64,000 nt of DNA from Shouchella clausii (GCF_002250115.1 NZ_CP019985.1:2666001-2730000); one strand, 5' to 3'; positions 34,646 to 44,488 are shown, counted from the stretch's first letter. The notes: generated from the sequence alone by a model not told the origin. Program-made: numbers and translations.

Positions 34646-34915
34646 ATGTTGGGATGGGATAACGGAATTTGTCTAAATATGATTATAACTAAAAAAGGTA
34701 ATCTTAAAAGGAAAGCATTGTCCCCGCGAGGAGGAATTCTAAAAGAATTATCTTACCAGCGAAAAGTAACACCAACAAACGTAGATGGAAAAGAAATCGT
34801 CTTCCAAGCAGCTGAGACGTGGTTAAAAGACCAACCTACGTTTGAGCAGCAGTATGACCAAGAGGACGCATTAGGGGTCATCCTATTACGTTATTTATAT
34901 TGTTTTTATGTTTAA
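34646..34915 (+). CDS. hypothetical ORF, doubtful
   Basis: 89 codons from ATG 34646, which lies on the T tract of the preceding terminator and lacks a ribosome site. The first 35 codons look non-coding, while the second part (VDGKEIVFQAAETWLKDQPTFEQQYDQEDALGVILLRYLY) has protein-like composition. It could be the tail of a decayed gene; not recognised. Confidence 0.25.
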   Translation: MLGWDNGICLNMIITKKGNLKRKALSPRGGILKELSYQRKVTPTNVDGKEIVFQAAETWLKDQPTFEQQYDQEDALGVILLRYLYCFYV

Positions 34916-34995
34916 AGAAAAGCATTTCGTCCATTTTCACCTTCCTGTTTTCCGTAGAATATACTATTCAATCAGCAAGCAGGAGGGGTCGGCAC

Positions 34996-35661
34996 ATGGA
35001 TCGACAAAAAGTGTGCTTTATTAGCTGCGTCAATGATGAAGATCAGTATGCCCGGGCTGCGAGCCATATTGATATGCTTTATCCGCCAAAAGGGGTAACG
35101 GTAGAAAAAGTGGCGATCCGTCATGCAAAAAGCATGGCAAGTGGCTACAATGAAGCAATGGAAAAAAGCGATGCGCGTTACAAAGTGTATATGCGCCAAA
35201 ATACGATGATCATAAACCGCATGTTCTTGCATGATTTGTTGTTTTTATTTGAACAACATCCTGACTTAGGCATGTTCGGCGTCATTGGCGCAAAGGACTT
35301 GCCTGCTTCAGGTATTTGGTGGGACAGTCCTACGAAAGCCGGTAAAATGTTAGAACATCGTCATACGTATAGTTATTTATCGTTTTTAGAAGCAGAGTAT
35401 GCATACCAACAAGTCGAAGCGATTGATGGTGCCTTGATGGCTACCCAATACGATTTGCCTTGGCCAGAAGTGGTTGATGGCTGGCATGTATATGACACCG
35501 TCCAATCTCTAAAATTCCAGCAAGCTGGATTCAAAGTCGGTGTTCCCCATCAACCGCACCCGTGGGTTTTACACGAGTCCGCCCTTCAGTTTGACGAGTC
35601 CGCCTCGACGCGCTATGCCTCCTTGTTGCAAAAATGGCGCCACTCCCGTGACGACGACTAA
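34996..35661 (+). CDS. glycosyltransferase-like family 2 protein (StrF-domain type)
   Basis: 221 residues. VCFISCVNDEDQYARAASHIDML, then AKSMASGYNEAMEKSDARYKVYMRQNTMI and LGMFGVIGAKDLPASGIWWD resemble the StrF-type glycosyltransferase-like family, in which a Rossmann-like nucleotide-sugar domain is cut short. The donor and acceptor are unknown. AGGAGGGG precedes the ATG by 7 nt. It stands alone, convergent with the sgrR-like gene. Confidence 0.72.
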   Translation: MDRQKVCFISCVNDEDQYARAASHIDMLYPPKGVTVEKVAIRHAKSMASGYNEAMEKSDARYKVYMRQNTMIINRMFLHDLLFLFEQHPDLGMFGVIGAKDLPASGIWWDSPTKAGKMLEHRHTYSYLSFLEAEYAYQQVEAIDGALMATQYDLPWPEVVDGWHVYDTVQSLKFQQAGFKVGVPHQPHPWVLHESALQFDESASTRYASLLQKWRHSRDDD

Positions 35662-35676
35662 AGGCGTGTTGTAAAC

Positions 35677-37434
35677 CTAAGATTTGCCGCGTTTCAGCCA
35701 AATCGTTGTATAATCGACCCAGCCATAAGCATTTAAAGCCACGTTTTTAACGTATTCTGGATACAACGCAAATTGCTTTAACCGGTAGAGGGGGAGGAGA
35801 TAATGTGCTTGGCAAAGCGATGTTTCGATTGATTGTAAGCTAGCCAGCAATGTTTTTGTTTTTAATTCCTGATGCCATAAACGCTCGGCTTTTTCCAAAT
35901 CGTCTGTACCCAAGTGGGAATAAAGAAACCGGTGGCGATCAAAAAACGCTGAAAAATAGCTATACACTTTGTCATCGTAGCCAAGCTGCTCGCCGAGCAA
36001 AAGGTCTGCTTTTTGTTCTAGTTCTAATTGTTGAAGCTCGTGATAAGGAAGGAGGTGGAGCCGCACTGAAATGCCTTCTGCTTCGAGCGTTTGTTTTATC
36101 CAACCAGCGTCCCTCTCATTGCCCGCTCCAGTGTAGCTATATAGCTGCAGCTCTTCTCCATGGTAGTTGCTTTTTAACAAGCATGACTGCCCTTTTTGCC
36201 TGTTACGAGTCGTTAGGACGCTGTGCCCTTGGGCGAAAAGCCGATCAGCTGGAATACTGCGGGTGCCGCCAATGTCTTGAATCATTGAATGTGGATCTAA
36301 AAAATGAAACAGCGCTTCGCGCAAGCGAGTGTCATTGGCACAAAGGCCGTGCTTTTTGTTTAACGAAAGGAGTTTGCAGCCTATGTCCATTGATTCCTGC
36401 TGCTGGAAATCATGATCTCCCTTTTCGACGTAAGGGTAATGATAAAAATTTAATTGGTTTGCGGCTAAGAATGCTGTTTCTGGTTCGTTGTCATAAAGGG
36501 CTGGAAAGATATACATGGTCACTGCATCAAGGTGCGGCCTCGTACTAAAGTAGCGCGGAAATGCTTGAAGGCGAAGGCGCTTACTTGAATGGTCCGACAA
36601 GGAAAAAGGCCCCGTACCGATTGGAAAAGATGTCGTTTCGTCTTTATAGACAATGGCCCCGCCTAATGAAGCAGCAAACGCCAGAAAATGGGGAGTAGGC
36701 TTAGAAAAACAAAACTCCACTGTGTAAGGATCAAGTGCAGATAGGCGATGCAAATGTTGGATTCCCCAATAATAGGGCGATTTATCCGTATGGCGTAAAA
36801 AACTGGCGCCAACTTCCTCGGCGGTACATGGCTGCCCATTATGAAAGAAAATGTTTTTCCGCAAATAAAAAGTCCACTTTGTGTTTGTAGTGTCCGTTTC
36901 CCAATAGTGAGCCAAATCAGGAATATAACAGTCGTTTTTAGGATCGTACTTTACGAGTTGGTTGAATAAATGGCTCATCAAATGATTTTCTGTCCGGCGG
37001 TGGATCGTAGCTGGGTCTAATGCGCTAACACCACGGTAAGTAGGGAAACGAAGATGATCCTCTTGCTCTATCCGCTCCTGGTCAATTGAATTCAAAATCG
37101 ACTCAATAAAAGCGCGGCTGTTTGCGTGTGAGCGTGAATAGGTTTGAACAAGTTGAATCGCCGCATCAAGTGATTGCTCAAAAGCGCGTTTTTTTGCTTC
37201 AGCAATCACGACAGCGTCGTAGTCTGCCAACAAGCGAATATAGGAAACATGGCCTCGGCCTTTTCCAGGCCGCCATTCAATCCAGCCACGCTTTTGCATT
37301 TTATGGACAAGCAATTTTGCGTTCCGCTCTGTACATAAAAGCTCGTTTGCTAAAGTACGGACAGAAAGGGGCTGTAGCGCTTGTGAGTAGTTTAATTGTT
37401 TGGCCAACATAAGGTAGTGCTCAAACAGTTCCAT
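35677..37434 (-). CDS. SgrR-type transcriptional regulator (HTH fused to solute-binding domain)
   Basis: 585 residues. The N-terminal winged HTH (about 1-115; VRTLANELLCTERNAKLLVHKMQKRGWIEWRPGKGRGHVSYI) is the SgrR_N domain. From about 160 to the end lies a family-5 peptide/solute-binding fold (ALDPATIHRRTENHLMSHLFNQLVKYDPKN...WTFYLRKNIFFHNGQPCTAEEV). No signal peptide, so the binding domain works as a cytoplasmic ligand sensor. E. coli SgrR responds to sugar-phosphate stress and sits beside a sugar efflux pump; here a divergent MFS gene lies 112 nt away and is the likely target. Confidence 0.88.
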   Translation of the reverse strand: MELFEHYLMLAKQLNYSQALQPLSVRTLANELLCTERNAKLLVHKMQKRGWIEWRPGKGRGHVSYIRLLADYDAVVIAEAKKRAFEQSLDAAIQLVQTYSRSHANSRAFIESILNSIDQERIEQEDHLRFPTYRGVSALDPATIHRRTENHLMSHLFNQLVKYDPKNDCYIPDLAHYWETDTTNTKWTFYLRKNIFFHNGQPCTAEEVGASFLRHTDKSPYYWGIQHLHRLSALDPYTVEFCFSKPTPHFLAFAASLGGAIVYKDETTSFPIGTGPFSLSDHSSKRLRLQAFPRYFSTRPHLDAVTMYIFPALYDNEPETAFLAANQLNFYHYPYVEKGDHDFQQQESMDIGCKLLSLNKKHGLCANDTRLREALFHFLDPHSMIQDIGGTRSIPADRLFAQGHSVLTTRNRQKGQSCLLKSNYHGEELQLYSYTGAGNERDAGWIKQTLEAEGISVRLHLLPYHELQQLELEQKADLLLGEQLGYDDKVYSYFSAFFDRHRFLYSHLGTDDLEKAERLWHQELKTKTLLASLQSIETSLCQAHYLLPLYRLKQFALYPEYVKNVALNAYGWVDYTTIWLKRGKS

Positions 37435-37546
37435 TGTTCCGAGCCTCCTGTCTTTATAAAAAGGGGAAAAATAACTATATACAGTTTACACTTTTTTTCC
37501 CGTTTTGGGACCGCCATAATGGAATGAAAGAAAAGGGGCGGTTTTA

Positions 37547-38797
37547 TTGCAAGCAAAACAGGAGGAGAAAAAAAGGGAACGCCTCCAAGTATCCCCGCAA
37601 AAGAAAGTGGTGGCGATAGCGCTATTAACAGCAGCGGCTGTGCTTGGCGATGCAATGTTGTTTATTGTGTTGCCCCTTTACTGGCAGGAGTTTGGCCTTA
37701 CAGCTCTTTGGCAAATTGGCATATTGTTATCTGTCAATCGCTTCATCCGTTTGCCAATTAGTCCCCTTGTCGGCTGGTTTTATAGCAAGTTTGAATTGCG
37801 GACTGGCGTGCAATTGGCCCTCATTTTGGCAACGGCCACGACTTTTTCGTACGGCTTTTTCCAAAGCTTTGCTACCCTTGTCGTGGCACGGGCCGTTTGG
37901 GGTGTCGCTTGGGCTTTGCTGCGTATCGGCGGCATGCTTGCTGTAGTGGAATTTTCCACCAAAGACAATCGTGGCAAACTGATGGGCACTTATAATGGTT
38001 TATGGGGAATTGGCGGATTGGTCGGTATGTTGGCCGGAGGCATTTTCGTCGAACAGCTATCTGTATTTCCAGTCACGACTGCTTTCGCGACGATTGGCAC
38101 GATTGCCTTCGTCATCGCCCCATTTGTCATCCCGAAACGCCAACAACAAGATGATAACAAACGGCGTATTCATGCTAGGAGAGCAGAAAAAACCCTTTCG
38201 CCATTTACGATGCTTGTGTTCGCAACAGGCCTAACGATGGGGTTTGTTGTGTTCGGACTGTTTTCGGTTACGCTCAGCCCGCTTGTTGAGCGCGCAATGG
38301 GTGGCCAACCGCTGGAAGCATTTGGTGTCATCATCGGCGCAGCTTCGATTGCAGGAATCCTTCAAGCCTTGCGCTGGGCCTGGGATCCATTCGTTGCCCC
38401 TTTTTATGGGAAAATGCTAGACCGCAGGCCGCTTTCGTATTCGTGGATTTACTTGCCTATGCTCGGGATTTGTTGTTTATTTTCGCTATTTGCGCTGCTT
38501 AATTCATTTTGGCTTTTGTTATGTGCCGTACTTGTATTTCAACTTCTGTCCACCTTTTTTGTAACCACTGCCGATACACTTGCAGCCCGGGCGGCGGCGC
38601 AAGGGAATAAAGTCAAAGTAATGACGATCCAGGCAGTCGTTGTCGATTTAGGAGCAGCGACTGGGCCCCTTGTATCGTTTTTCATTGTCGACACCTATGA
38701 ATTGGCGCCTTTGTATTGGTTAGCTGCCGCGTTTTTAAGTACGCTGTCTGTTTTATGGTTTGCTTATAGCCTAAACATGCGACGCAAGCCAACTTGA
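37547..38797 (+). CDS. major facilitator superfamily transporter
   Basis: 416 residues with about 12 helices, after a basic N-terminal stretch. The loop 2-3 region (RLPISPLVGWFYSKFELRTGVQLALI) fits MFS motif A-like sequences; ARAVWGVAWALLRIGGMLAVVEF lies in TM4-5. TTG start with a GGGGCGG site before it. Divergent from the SgrR-type regulator, so probably an efflux pump controlled by it; substrate unknown. Confidence 0.85.
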   Translation: MQAKQEEKKRERLQVSPQKKVVAIALLTAAAVLGDAMLFIVLPLYWQEFGLTALWQIGILLSVNRFIRLPISPLVGWFYSKFELRTGVQLALILATATTFSYGFFQSFATLVVARAVWGVAWALLRIGGMLAVVEFSTKDNRGKLMGTYNGLWGIGGLVGMLAGGIFVEQLSVFPVTTAFATIGTIAFVIAPFVIPKRQQQDDNKRRIHARRAEKTLSPFTMLVFATGLTMGFVVFGLFSVTLSPLVERAMGGQPLEAFGVIIGAASIAGILQALRWAWDPFVAPFYGKMLDRRPLSYSWIYLPMLGICCLFSLFALLNSFWLLLCAVLVFQLLSTFFVTTADTLAARAAAQGNKVKVMTIQAVVVDLGAATGPLVSFFIVDTYELAPLYWLAAAFLSTLSVLWFAYSLNMRRKPT

Positions 38798-38816
38798 CGA
38801 AAAAGATCTGTCGTAA

Positions 38817-38847
38817 GCAGTTGCCGAAGCCTATCTTCAGCAACTGC
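38817..38847 (+). terminator. stem-loop after the MFS gene
   Basis: GCAGTTGC (38817-38824) pairs with GCAACTGC (38840-38847), with GAAG/CTTC inside; a weak T content follows (CCTTCCTT). Confidence 0.5.
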
Positions 38848-38897
38848 CTTCCTTAGTCAAAAAAAGAAAAACGATCCAAAAAAACGAAAATTTCTTA

Positions 38898-38926
38898 TTG
38901 CAAACGCTATCATAATTGACTATAGT
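38898..38926 (+). promoter_or_regulatory. fadNAE promoter with overlapping cre-like site
   Basis: TTGCAA (38898-38903), 17-nt spacer, TATAGT (38921-38926). TGCAAACGCTATCA (38899-38912) matches the cre consensus at 13 of 14 positions and covers the -35, so CcpA should repress fatty-acid degradation in glucose. Confidence 0.75.
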
Positions 38927-38970
38927 AAAAGAAAGCCTTCTTTGAGAAGCCCTTTTTTTATCGTTAAAAA

Positions 38971-38988
38971 TGAATGAGTGTTCATTCG
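38971..38988 (+). promoter_or_regulatory. FadR (TetR-type) operator
   Basis: TGAATGAGTGTTCATTCG closely fits the Bacillus FadR box TGAATGAnTAnTCATTCA. It lies about 38 nt downstream of the predicted start, 28 nt before fadN. Long-chain acyl-CoA would release FadR. Confidence 0.88.
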
Positions 38989-39015
38989 GTTTGATCATTT
39001 GAGAGGAGGAATACG

Positions 39016-41379
39016 ATGGTTCGTCCTATCCGCAAAGCAGCAGTCATTGGCGCCGGCGTAATGGGGGCAAGCATTGCCGCTCACTTAGCGAATGCTGGGA
39101 TTTCCGTTTTACTGCTAGACTTAGCACCGCAAGATGATGGCAAAAGCGCCACAAACGTGGCAACGCTCACGAAAAAGCGGAGCCGCAACTACCTTGTGGA
39201 ACAGGCGATTGCAAAATTGAAAAAGCAAAAGCCGGCCCCATTGGCTTCAAAACAAGCACTTCATTTGATTGAAGCCGGAAACTTAGAGGATGACTTTGAC
39301 AAACTAAAAGAAGCTGACTGGATCATTGAGGCCATTATTGAGAACTTGGAAGCAAAAACACAGCTATTGGCTAAAATTGACGAAGTCCGCGCTACTGGGG
39401 CAATTGTAACATCCAATACTTCTGGCATATCGGTGGAAGCAATGTCGAAAGAAAGGAGCCAAGATTTTAAAGCCCATTTTCTCGGCACGCACTTTTTTAA
39501 TCCACCGCGTTATTTAAAATTGCTTGAGGTAATCCCAACGAAAGAAACGAAAACCGAGGTTACAGAGTTTATCGGTAATTTTGCTGAAACGGCGCTTGGC
39601 AAAGGGGTCGTTGAAGCGAAGGATACGCCTAATTTTATCGCCAACCGCATTGGCACGTATGGATTGCTTGTCACGGTTCATGAAATGCTTAAAGCCAATG
39701 CATCGATTGGTGAAATTGATTCTGTGACAGGGCCACTCATCGGCAGGCCGAAGAGCGCAACATTCCGGACACTTGATGTAGTTGGACTGGATACGTTCTT
39801 ACACGTGGCCAAAAATGTCTACGAGGAGACAGAGGGTACTGAAAAAGCAATGTTTGATCCCCCGGCTTTCATGAAAGAAATGGCGAAGCGTGGGTGGATT
39901 GGCGCCAAAAGCGGCCAAGGTTTCTACTTGAAAGAAAACGGGACAATTTACGAACTAAATCCCCACACGTTTGAGTATGAACCGCGCAAAAAAATGAAAG
40001 CGCCTTCGATTGAGCAAGCAAAGTTAATGAAATCGAAATCCGCTAAGTTACGTGCGGTTGTATGGGCAGATGATCCCGCAGGCAAGCTGCTCTGGTCAAT
40101 TTTAAAACCGGTATTGCTATATACAGCCGAGAAAACAGCAGAAATAGCCCATGATTTGTTAGCGGTCGATGAAGCGATGCGCTGGGGCTTTGGCTGGGAA
40201 ATGGGCCCATATGAGCTTTGGGATGCGCTCGGTGTAAAAGAAACGGTGGAAAAAATGAAACTTGAAGGCGAACATGTGCCAGCATGGGTGACGGCTATGC
40301 TTGAACAAGGCCATGCGTCGTTCTACAAAGATGGCGCTTTCTACCATGAAGGCGACTATCTTCCTGTTCGTACCCATAAAAAGCAGCTGCCTTTAAACGT
40401 GCTGAAAAAAGACAAGACGATTACAAAAAACACAGGGGCGTGTTTAATCGATATCGGCGACGATGTCGCCTTGTTGCAGTTTACTTCTCCTAACAATACG
40501 ATCGGCCTTGATGTTATCCAAATGATCCACAAAGCAATTGACGAGGCAGAAGCAAATTATCGCGGCCTTGTAATCGGCAATCAAGGGAAAAATTTCTGTG
40601 TCGGCGCTAACTTAATGATGATGCTAATGGAAGCGCAAGACGACAACTTTTTTGAGCTTGATCTCGTTATCAGGCAGTTCCAAAAAGCAACGGCGCGTAT
40701 CCGGTATGCAAATGTACCTGTTGTAACCGCTCCTTTTGGAATGACGCTTGGCGGCGGTGCCGAGATCAGCTTGCCAGCTGCAAGCATCCAAGCAGCCCAC
40801 GAAACGTATATGGGCTTAGTGGAGACAGGCGTGGGCCTCATTCCAGGCGGAGGAGGCAATAAAGAACTGTACCTGCGCAATATAGCCCGTTATGGCAGCG
40901 ACAATCTAGCTGATTTGCAAAAGGCGGCGCGAAAGACGTTTGAAACGATTGCCACCGCCAACGTATCCACATCAGCGGCAGGCGCGAGGGAAAAAGGCTT
41001 TTTGTCAGAACGGGACGGCATTACAATGAACGACTTTTTCGTTAATAACGATGCCAAGCAGCGTGTCCTGTCTTTAGCAGATGGTTACCGGCCGCCTGCA
41101 AAAACAAAGATCCCTGTGACAGGAAGAGCAGGTTATGCGACGTTGATGCTTGGCGCCAAAATGATGGAATGGGGCGGTTATGCATCAGAGCATGATTTAA
41201 AAATCGCCAAAAAGCTAGCGTTCGTCCTTTCTGGAGGACAGGTGTCAGAAGGCACGCTAGTTGATGAATCTTATTTGCTTGATTTGGAAAGGGAAGCGTT
41301 CTTAAGTTTGATCGCAGAACCGAAAACGCAGCAGCGGATGCAGCATATGCTTACGAAAGGAAAACCGTTGCGCAATTAA
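39016..41379 (+). CDS. fadN: 3-hydroxyacyl-CoA dehydrogenase / enoyl-CoA hydratase
   Basis: 787 residues, two-part beta-oxidation enzyme. Dehydrogenase half first: Rossmann motif VIGAGVMGASIAAHLANAG (10-28), catalytic His in FLGTHFFNPPRYLKLLEVIP, and C-terminal dehydrogenase domain. The crotonase half (about 480-690) has AEANYRGLVIGNQGKNFCVGANLMMM and FGMTLGGGAEISLPAASIQAAHETYMGLVETGVGLIPGGGG, the oxyanion and catalytic Glu segments. It converts trans-2-enoyl-CoA through 3-hydroxyacyl-CoA to 3-ketoacyl-CoA for FadA. First gene of the operon, under CcpA/FadR sites. Confidence 0.96.
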   Translation: MVRPIRKAAVIGAGVMGASIAAHLANAGISVLLLDLAPQDDGKSATNVATLTKKRSRNYLVEQAIAKLKKQKPAPLASKQALHLIEAGNLEDDFDKLKEADWIIEAIIENLEAKTQLLAKIDEVRATGAIVTSNTSGISVEAMSKERSQDFKAHFLGTHFFNPPRYLKLLEVIPTKETKTEVTEFIGNFAETALGKGVVEAKDTPNFIANRIGTYGLLVTVHEMLKANASIGEIDSVTGPLIGRPKSATFRTLDVVGLDTFLHVAKNVYEETEGTEKAMFDPPAFMKEMAKRGWIGAKSGQGFYLKENGTIYELNPHTFEYEPRKKMKAPSIEQAKLMKSKSAKLRAVVWADDPAGKLLWSILKPVLLYTAEKTAEIAHDLLAVDEAMRWGFGWEMGPYELWDALGVKETVEKMKLEGEHVPAWVTAMLEQGHASFYKDGAFYHEGDYLPVRTHKKQLPLNVLKKDKTITKNTGACLIDIGDDVALLQFTSPNNTIGLDVIQMIHKAIDEAEANYRGLVIGNQGKNFCVGANLMMMLMEAQDDNFFELDLVIRQFQKATARIRYANVPVVTAPFGMTLGGGAEISLPAASIQAAHETYMGLVETGVGLIPGGGGNKELYLRNIARYGSDNLADLQKAARKTFETIATANVSTSAAGAREKGFLSERDGITMNDFFVNNDAKQRVLSLADGYRPPAKTKIPVTGRAGYATLMLGAKMMEWGGYASEHDLKIAKKLAFVLSGGQVSEGTLVDESYLLDLEREAFLSLIAEPKTQQRMQHMLTKGKPLRN

Positions 41380-41397
41380 TAGAGGAGGGCGGCATCT

Positions 41398-42576
41398 ATG
41401 AAAGAAGCAGTCATTGTGGCAGGTGCGAGGACACCAGTCGGGAAAGCGAACCGCGGCTCTTTTAAACATGTGCGTTCCGACGACTTAGGCGCCATTGCCG
41501 TGAAGGAAACATTGCGCCGCGCCAAACAAGTCGAACCGGAAGAAATTGACGATTGCTTGATCGGCTGTGCCATGCCTGAAGCGGAGCAAGGGATGAACAT
41601 GGCCCGAAATGTAAGCGTGCTTGCGGGCATCCCTCAATCGGTGCCGGCAGTGACGATTAACCGCTACTGCGCTTCCGGCTTGCAAACGATCGCTTATGGG
41701 GCCGAACGAATTATGCTAGGGCATGCGAAAGCGATCATTGCAGGTGGCGCCGAATCGATGAGCATGATTCCAATGGGAGGCCACGTCGTCAAACCGAACC
41801 CAACGTTGATCGACGAAGCGCCGGAATATTACATGTCAATGGGCTATACGGCGGAAGAGGTGGCGCGCCAGTACGGCATTAGCAGAGAAGACCAAGACGT
41901 GTTTGCGGTAGAAAGCCATAAACGAGCAGCGGCTGCACTTGCGAATCAGCGCTTTAGCGATGAAATCGTACCTGTTCCTGTCGTGGAACAGCACTTTGGG
42001 TCGAACGGAACGCTTCAATCAACGGAACGACTTGTTGAGATAGATGAAGGCGTGCGCGCAGATACAACGATCGCTGCACTTAGCAAACTTAAGCCAGCAT
42101 TCCAGCATAAAGGGACGGTCACAGCTGGCAATTCATCACAAATGAGCGATGGCGCCGCGGCTGTCCTGCTCATGGACAAAGAAGAAGCGGAAGCTCGGGG
42201 ATTAGAGCCACTTGTAACGTTTAAAAGCTTTGCTGTTGCAGGGGTAGCGCCTGAAGTGATGGGGGTTGGCCCAATTGAGGCAATTCCAAAGGCGGTGCGC
42301 CTGGCAGGATTACAGCTTGAAGAGATTGGTTTGTTTGAGTTAAACGAGGCTTTTGCTTCCCAAGCGCTTGCCGTCATACGTGAATTGGGGCTTGATTACG
42401 ACAAAGTCAATGTCAATGGCGGAGCGATTGCTTTAGGGCATCCACTTGGCTGTACTGGCACAAAATTAACGTTGTCGCTCATCCATGAAATGAGGCGGCG
42501 CGATGAACGATTTGGGGTTGTGACGATGTGCATCGGTGGCGGCATGGGGGCTGCTGCTGTATTTGAACGACATTAA
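41398..42576 (+). CDS. fadA: acetyl-CoA C-acyltransferase (3-ketoacyl-CoA thiolase)
   Basis: 392 residues. It cleaves 3-ketoacyl-CoA with CoA to acetyl-CoA and a shortened acyl-CoA. Catalytic Cys in TINRYCASGLQT (near 88), His in GGAIALGHPLGCTGTK, and the second Cys in MCIGGGMGAA. It begins 19 nt after fadN with GAGGAGGG before the ATG. Confidence 0.97.
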   Translation: MKEAVIVAGARTPVGKANRGSFKHVRSDDLGAIAVKETLRRAKQVEPEEIDDCLIGCAMPEAEQGMNMARNVSVLAGIPQSVPAVTINRYCASGLQTIAYGAERIMLGHAKAIIAGGAESMSMIPMGGHVVKPNPTLIDEAPEYYMSMGYTAEEVARQYGISREDQDVFAVESHKRAAAALANQRFSDEIVPVPVVEQHFGSNGTLQSTERLVEIDEGVRADTTIAALSKLKPAFQHKGTVTAGNSSQMSDGAAAVLLMDKEEAEARGLEPLVTFKSFAVAGVAPEVMGVGPIEAIPKAVRLAGLQLEEIGLFELNEAFASQALAVIRELGLDYDKVNVNGGAIALGHPLGCTGTKLTLSLIHEMRRRDERFGVVTMCIGGGMGAAAVFERH

Positions 42577-42599
42577 ACAATTGGGGAGGCGAACCGAGG

Positions 42600-44384
42600 A
42601 TGAGCAACACGACTGAAAAACGTTTTAAAGGCGGCGGCTTTTTGCTTGAAGACATGGAGCCTGCCCACATCTTTACATTGGAAGACCTAACCGAAGAACA
42701 ACAAATGATTGCTCGTACGACGAAGGACTTTGTGGAAAAAGAAGTTTTGCCTTATGTCGATGAAATTGAACAACATCAATTCCAACATACGACGAGGTTG
42801 TTGAAAAAGGCTGGAGAATTGGGGCTGCTTGGCGCTGATGTACCAGAAGAATATGGCGGGCTTGGGCTTGATAAAATCAGCTCAACCCTCATTTCGGAGG
42901 AATTTTCAAAAGCCGGAGCGTTTGGGCTAAGCCACGGTGCCCATGTCGGCATCGGCACATTGCCAATTGTTTTTTTCGGCACGAATGAACAAAAGAGCAA
43001 ATACTTGCCTGGCTTGGCCAGTGGCGAGACATTTGCCGCTTATGCCTTAACGGAGCCTGGCTCAGGTTCAGATGCGCTTAGCGCCAAGACGACAGCAGTT
43101 CTAAACGAAGCAGGTACACATTATGTTTTGAATGGTGAAAAGCAGTGGATAACCAACTCTGCTTTTGCGGATGTGTTCATTGTTTACGCTAAGGTAGACG
43201 GCGAAAAGTTTACTGCTTTTATCGTAGAACGAACGTTTGCTGGCGTCAGCACTGGGCCAGAAGAAAAGAAAATGGGCATTAAAGGATCATCTACGCGTAC
43301 GCTAATATTGGAAGATGTTTCAGTGCCGGTGGACAATGTCCTTGGCGAGATCGGCCGTGGCCATGTCATTGCCTTTAATATTTTAAATATTGGCCGTTAT
43401 AAACTTGGAGTCGGCTGTATTGGCGGTGCTAAGCGGGCGTTGGAACTGGCAGCGACATATGCGACAGAGCGAAAGCAATTTAAAACAACAATCGCGTCAT
43501 TCGCTTTGATTCAAGAAAAACTCGCTTCCATGGCAACCGAAATTTACGCGTCAGAAAGCGCCATTTACCGAACAGGTGGACTGATTGAAAGCCGCTTTGC
43601 CAGCTTAAGCGAGGAAGAAAAAAACGACGGCCGTGCCGTTGCTAGTGCAATTGCGGAATACGCCATTGAATGTTCATTGAACAAATTCGCAGGTTCGGAA
43701 ACGTTGGATTTTGTAGCAGACGAAGCCGTGCAAATCCATGGCGGTTATGGCTTTATGGCTGAATACGAAGTAGAGCGTATTTATCGTGATTCTCGGATTA
43801 ACCGGATTTTTGAAGGCACGAATGAAATCAATCGTTTGCTTGTCCCGGGGACCCTTATGCGCAAAGCGTTAAAAGGCGATTTGCCGTTTTTGCAAAAAGC
43901 GCAAGCGTTGCAAGAAGAATTAATGCTGCTTATGCCTCAAGAAATCGATGATACACCGTTGGCACAAGAAACCCATTTGTTGGCAATGGCTAAGAAAGTA
44001 TTTTTAATGGTCGCTGGAGCAGGTGCGCAAAAATACGGAGCGCAACTGGATCAAGAACAAGAAGTCCTTGCTGCGGTAGCGGATATTGTCAGCGATATCT
44101 ATTCAATGGAGTCAGCGATTTTGCGGACGCAGAAAGCATTTGACGCGTCTTCACCAGAGAATGAGCAGCAAAAACTTCTATTAACAGAAGTGTTTACACA
44201 AGAGGCAATCAACCGGATCGAAGCAAATGCGAAAAAGGCGTTGTCTTATATGGAAGAGGGAGACACGCTGCGCACGATGCTTTCGATGTTGCGCAAGCTA
44301 ACGCGCCATCAGCCTGTTAATGTGGTGGCGAAAAAACGGGAAATCGCCAAAGCGATCATTGCTGAAAAGCAGTACGTGATTTAA
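42600..44384 (+). CDS. fadE: acyl-CoA dehydrogenase
   Basis: 594 residues, longer than the basic 380-residue family because of a C-terminal helical extension, as in B. subtilis FadE. FAD-binding stretch AYALTEPGSGSDALSAKTTA, GEKQWITNSAFADVF, and catalytic-base Glu region in AEYEVERIYRDSRINRIFEGTNEINR. It makes the first double bond of beta-oxidation, passing electrons to an ETF. Third gene of the operon, with a gap of 23 nt. Confidence 0.96.
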   Translation: MSNTTEKRFKGGGFLLEDMEPAHIFTLEDLTEEQQMIARTTKDFVEKEVLPYVDEIEQHQFQHTTRLLKKAGELGLLGADVPEEYGGLGLDKISSTLISEEFSKAGAFGLSHGAHVGIGTLPIVFFGTNEQKSKYLPGLASGETFAAYALTEPGSGSDALSAKTTAVLNEAGTHYVLNGEKQWITNSAFADVFIVYAKVDGEKFTAFIVERTFAGVSTGPEEKKMGIKGSSTRTLILEDVSVPVDNVLGEIGRGHVIAFNILNIGRYKLGVGCIGGAKRALELAATYATERKQFKTTIASFALIQEKLASMATEIYASESAIYRTGGLIESRFASLSEEEKNDGRAVASAIAEYAIECSLNKFAGSETLDFVADEAVQIHGGYGFMAEYEVERIYRDSRINRIFEGTNEINRLLVPGTLMRKALKGDLPFLQKAQALQEELMLLMPQEIDDTPLAQETHLLAMAKKVFLMVAGAGAQKYGAQLDQEQEVLAAVADIVSDIYSMESAILRTQKAFDASSPENEQQKLLLTEVFTQEAINRIEANAKKALSYMEEGDTLRTMLSMLRKLTRHQPVNVVAKKREIAKAIIAEKQYVI

Positions 44385-44458
44385 GGTAGCCATTTTGGGG
44401 CTTTTGGCCCCAAATAAAAATACAATGCTCCTCTCGCAAGGGGCATTCTCCTCTCACT

Positions 44459-44488
44459 GAAGAAGCCTAATTACGGGCTTCTTCTTTC
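44459..44488 (+). terminator. fadNAE terminator
   Basis: GAAGAAGCC (44459-44467) with GGCTTCTTC (44476-44484) then TTTC. Two weaker GC-rich hairpins (about 44393-44413 and 44424-44447) precede it. Confidence 0.75.
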
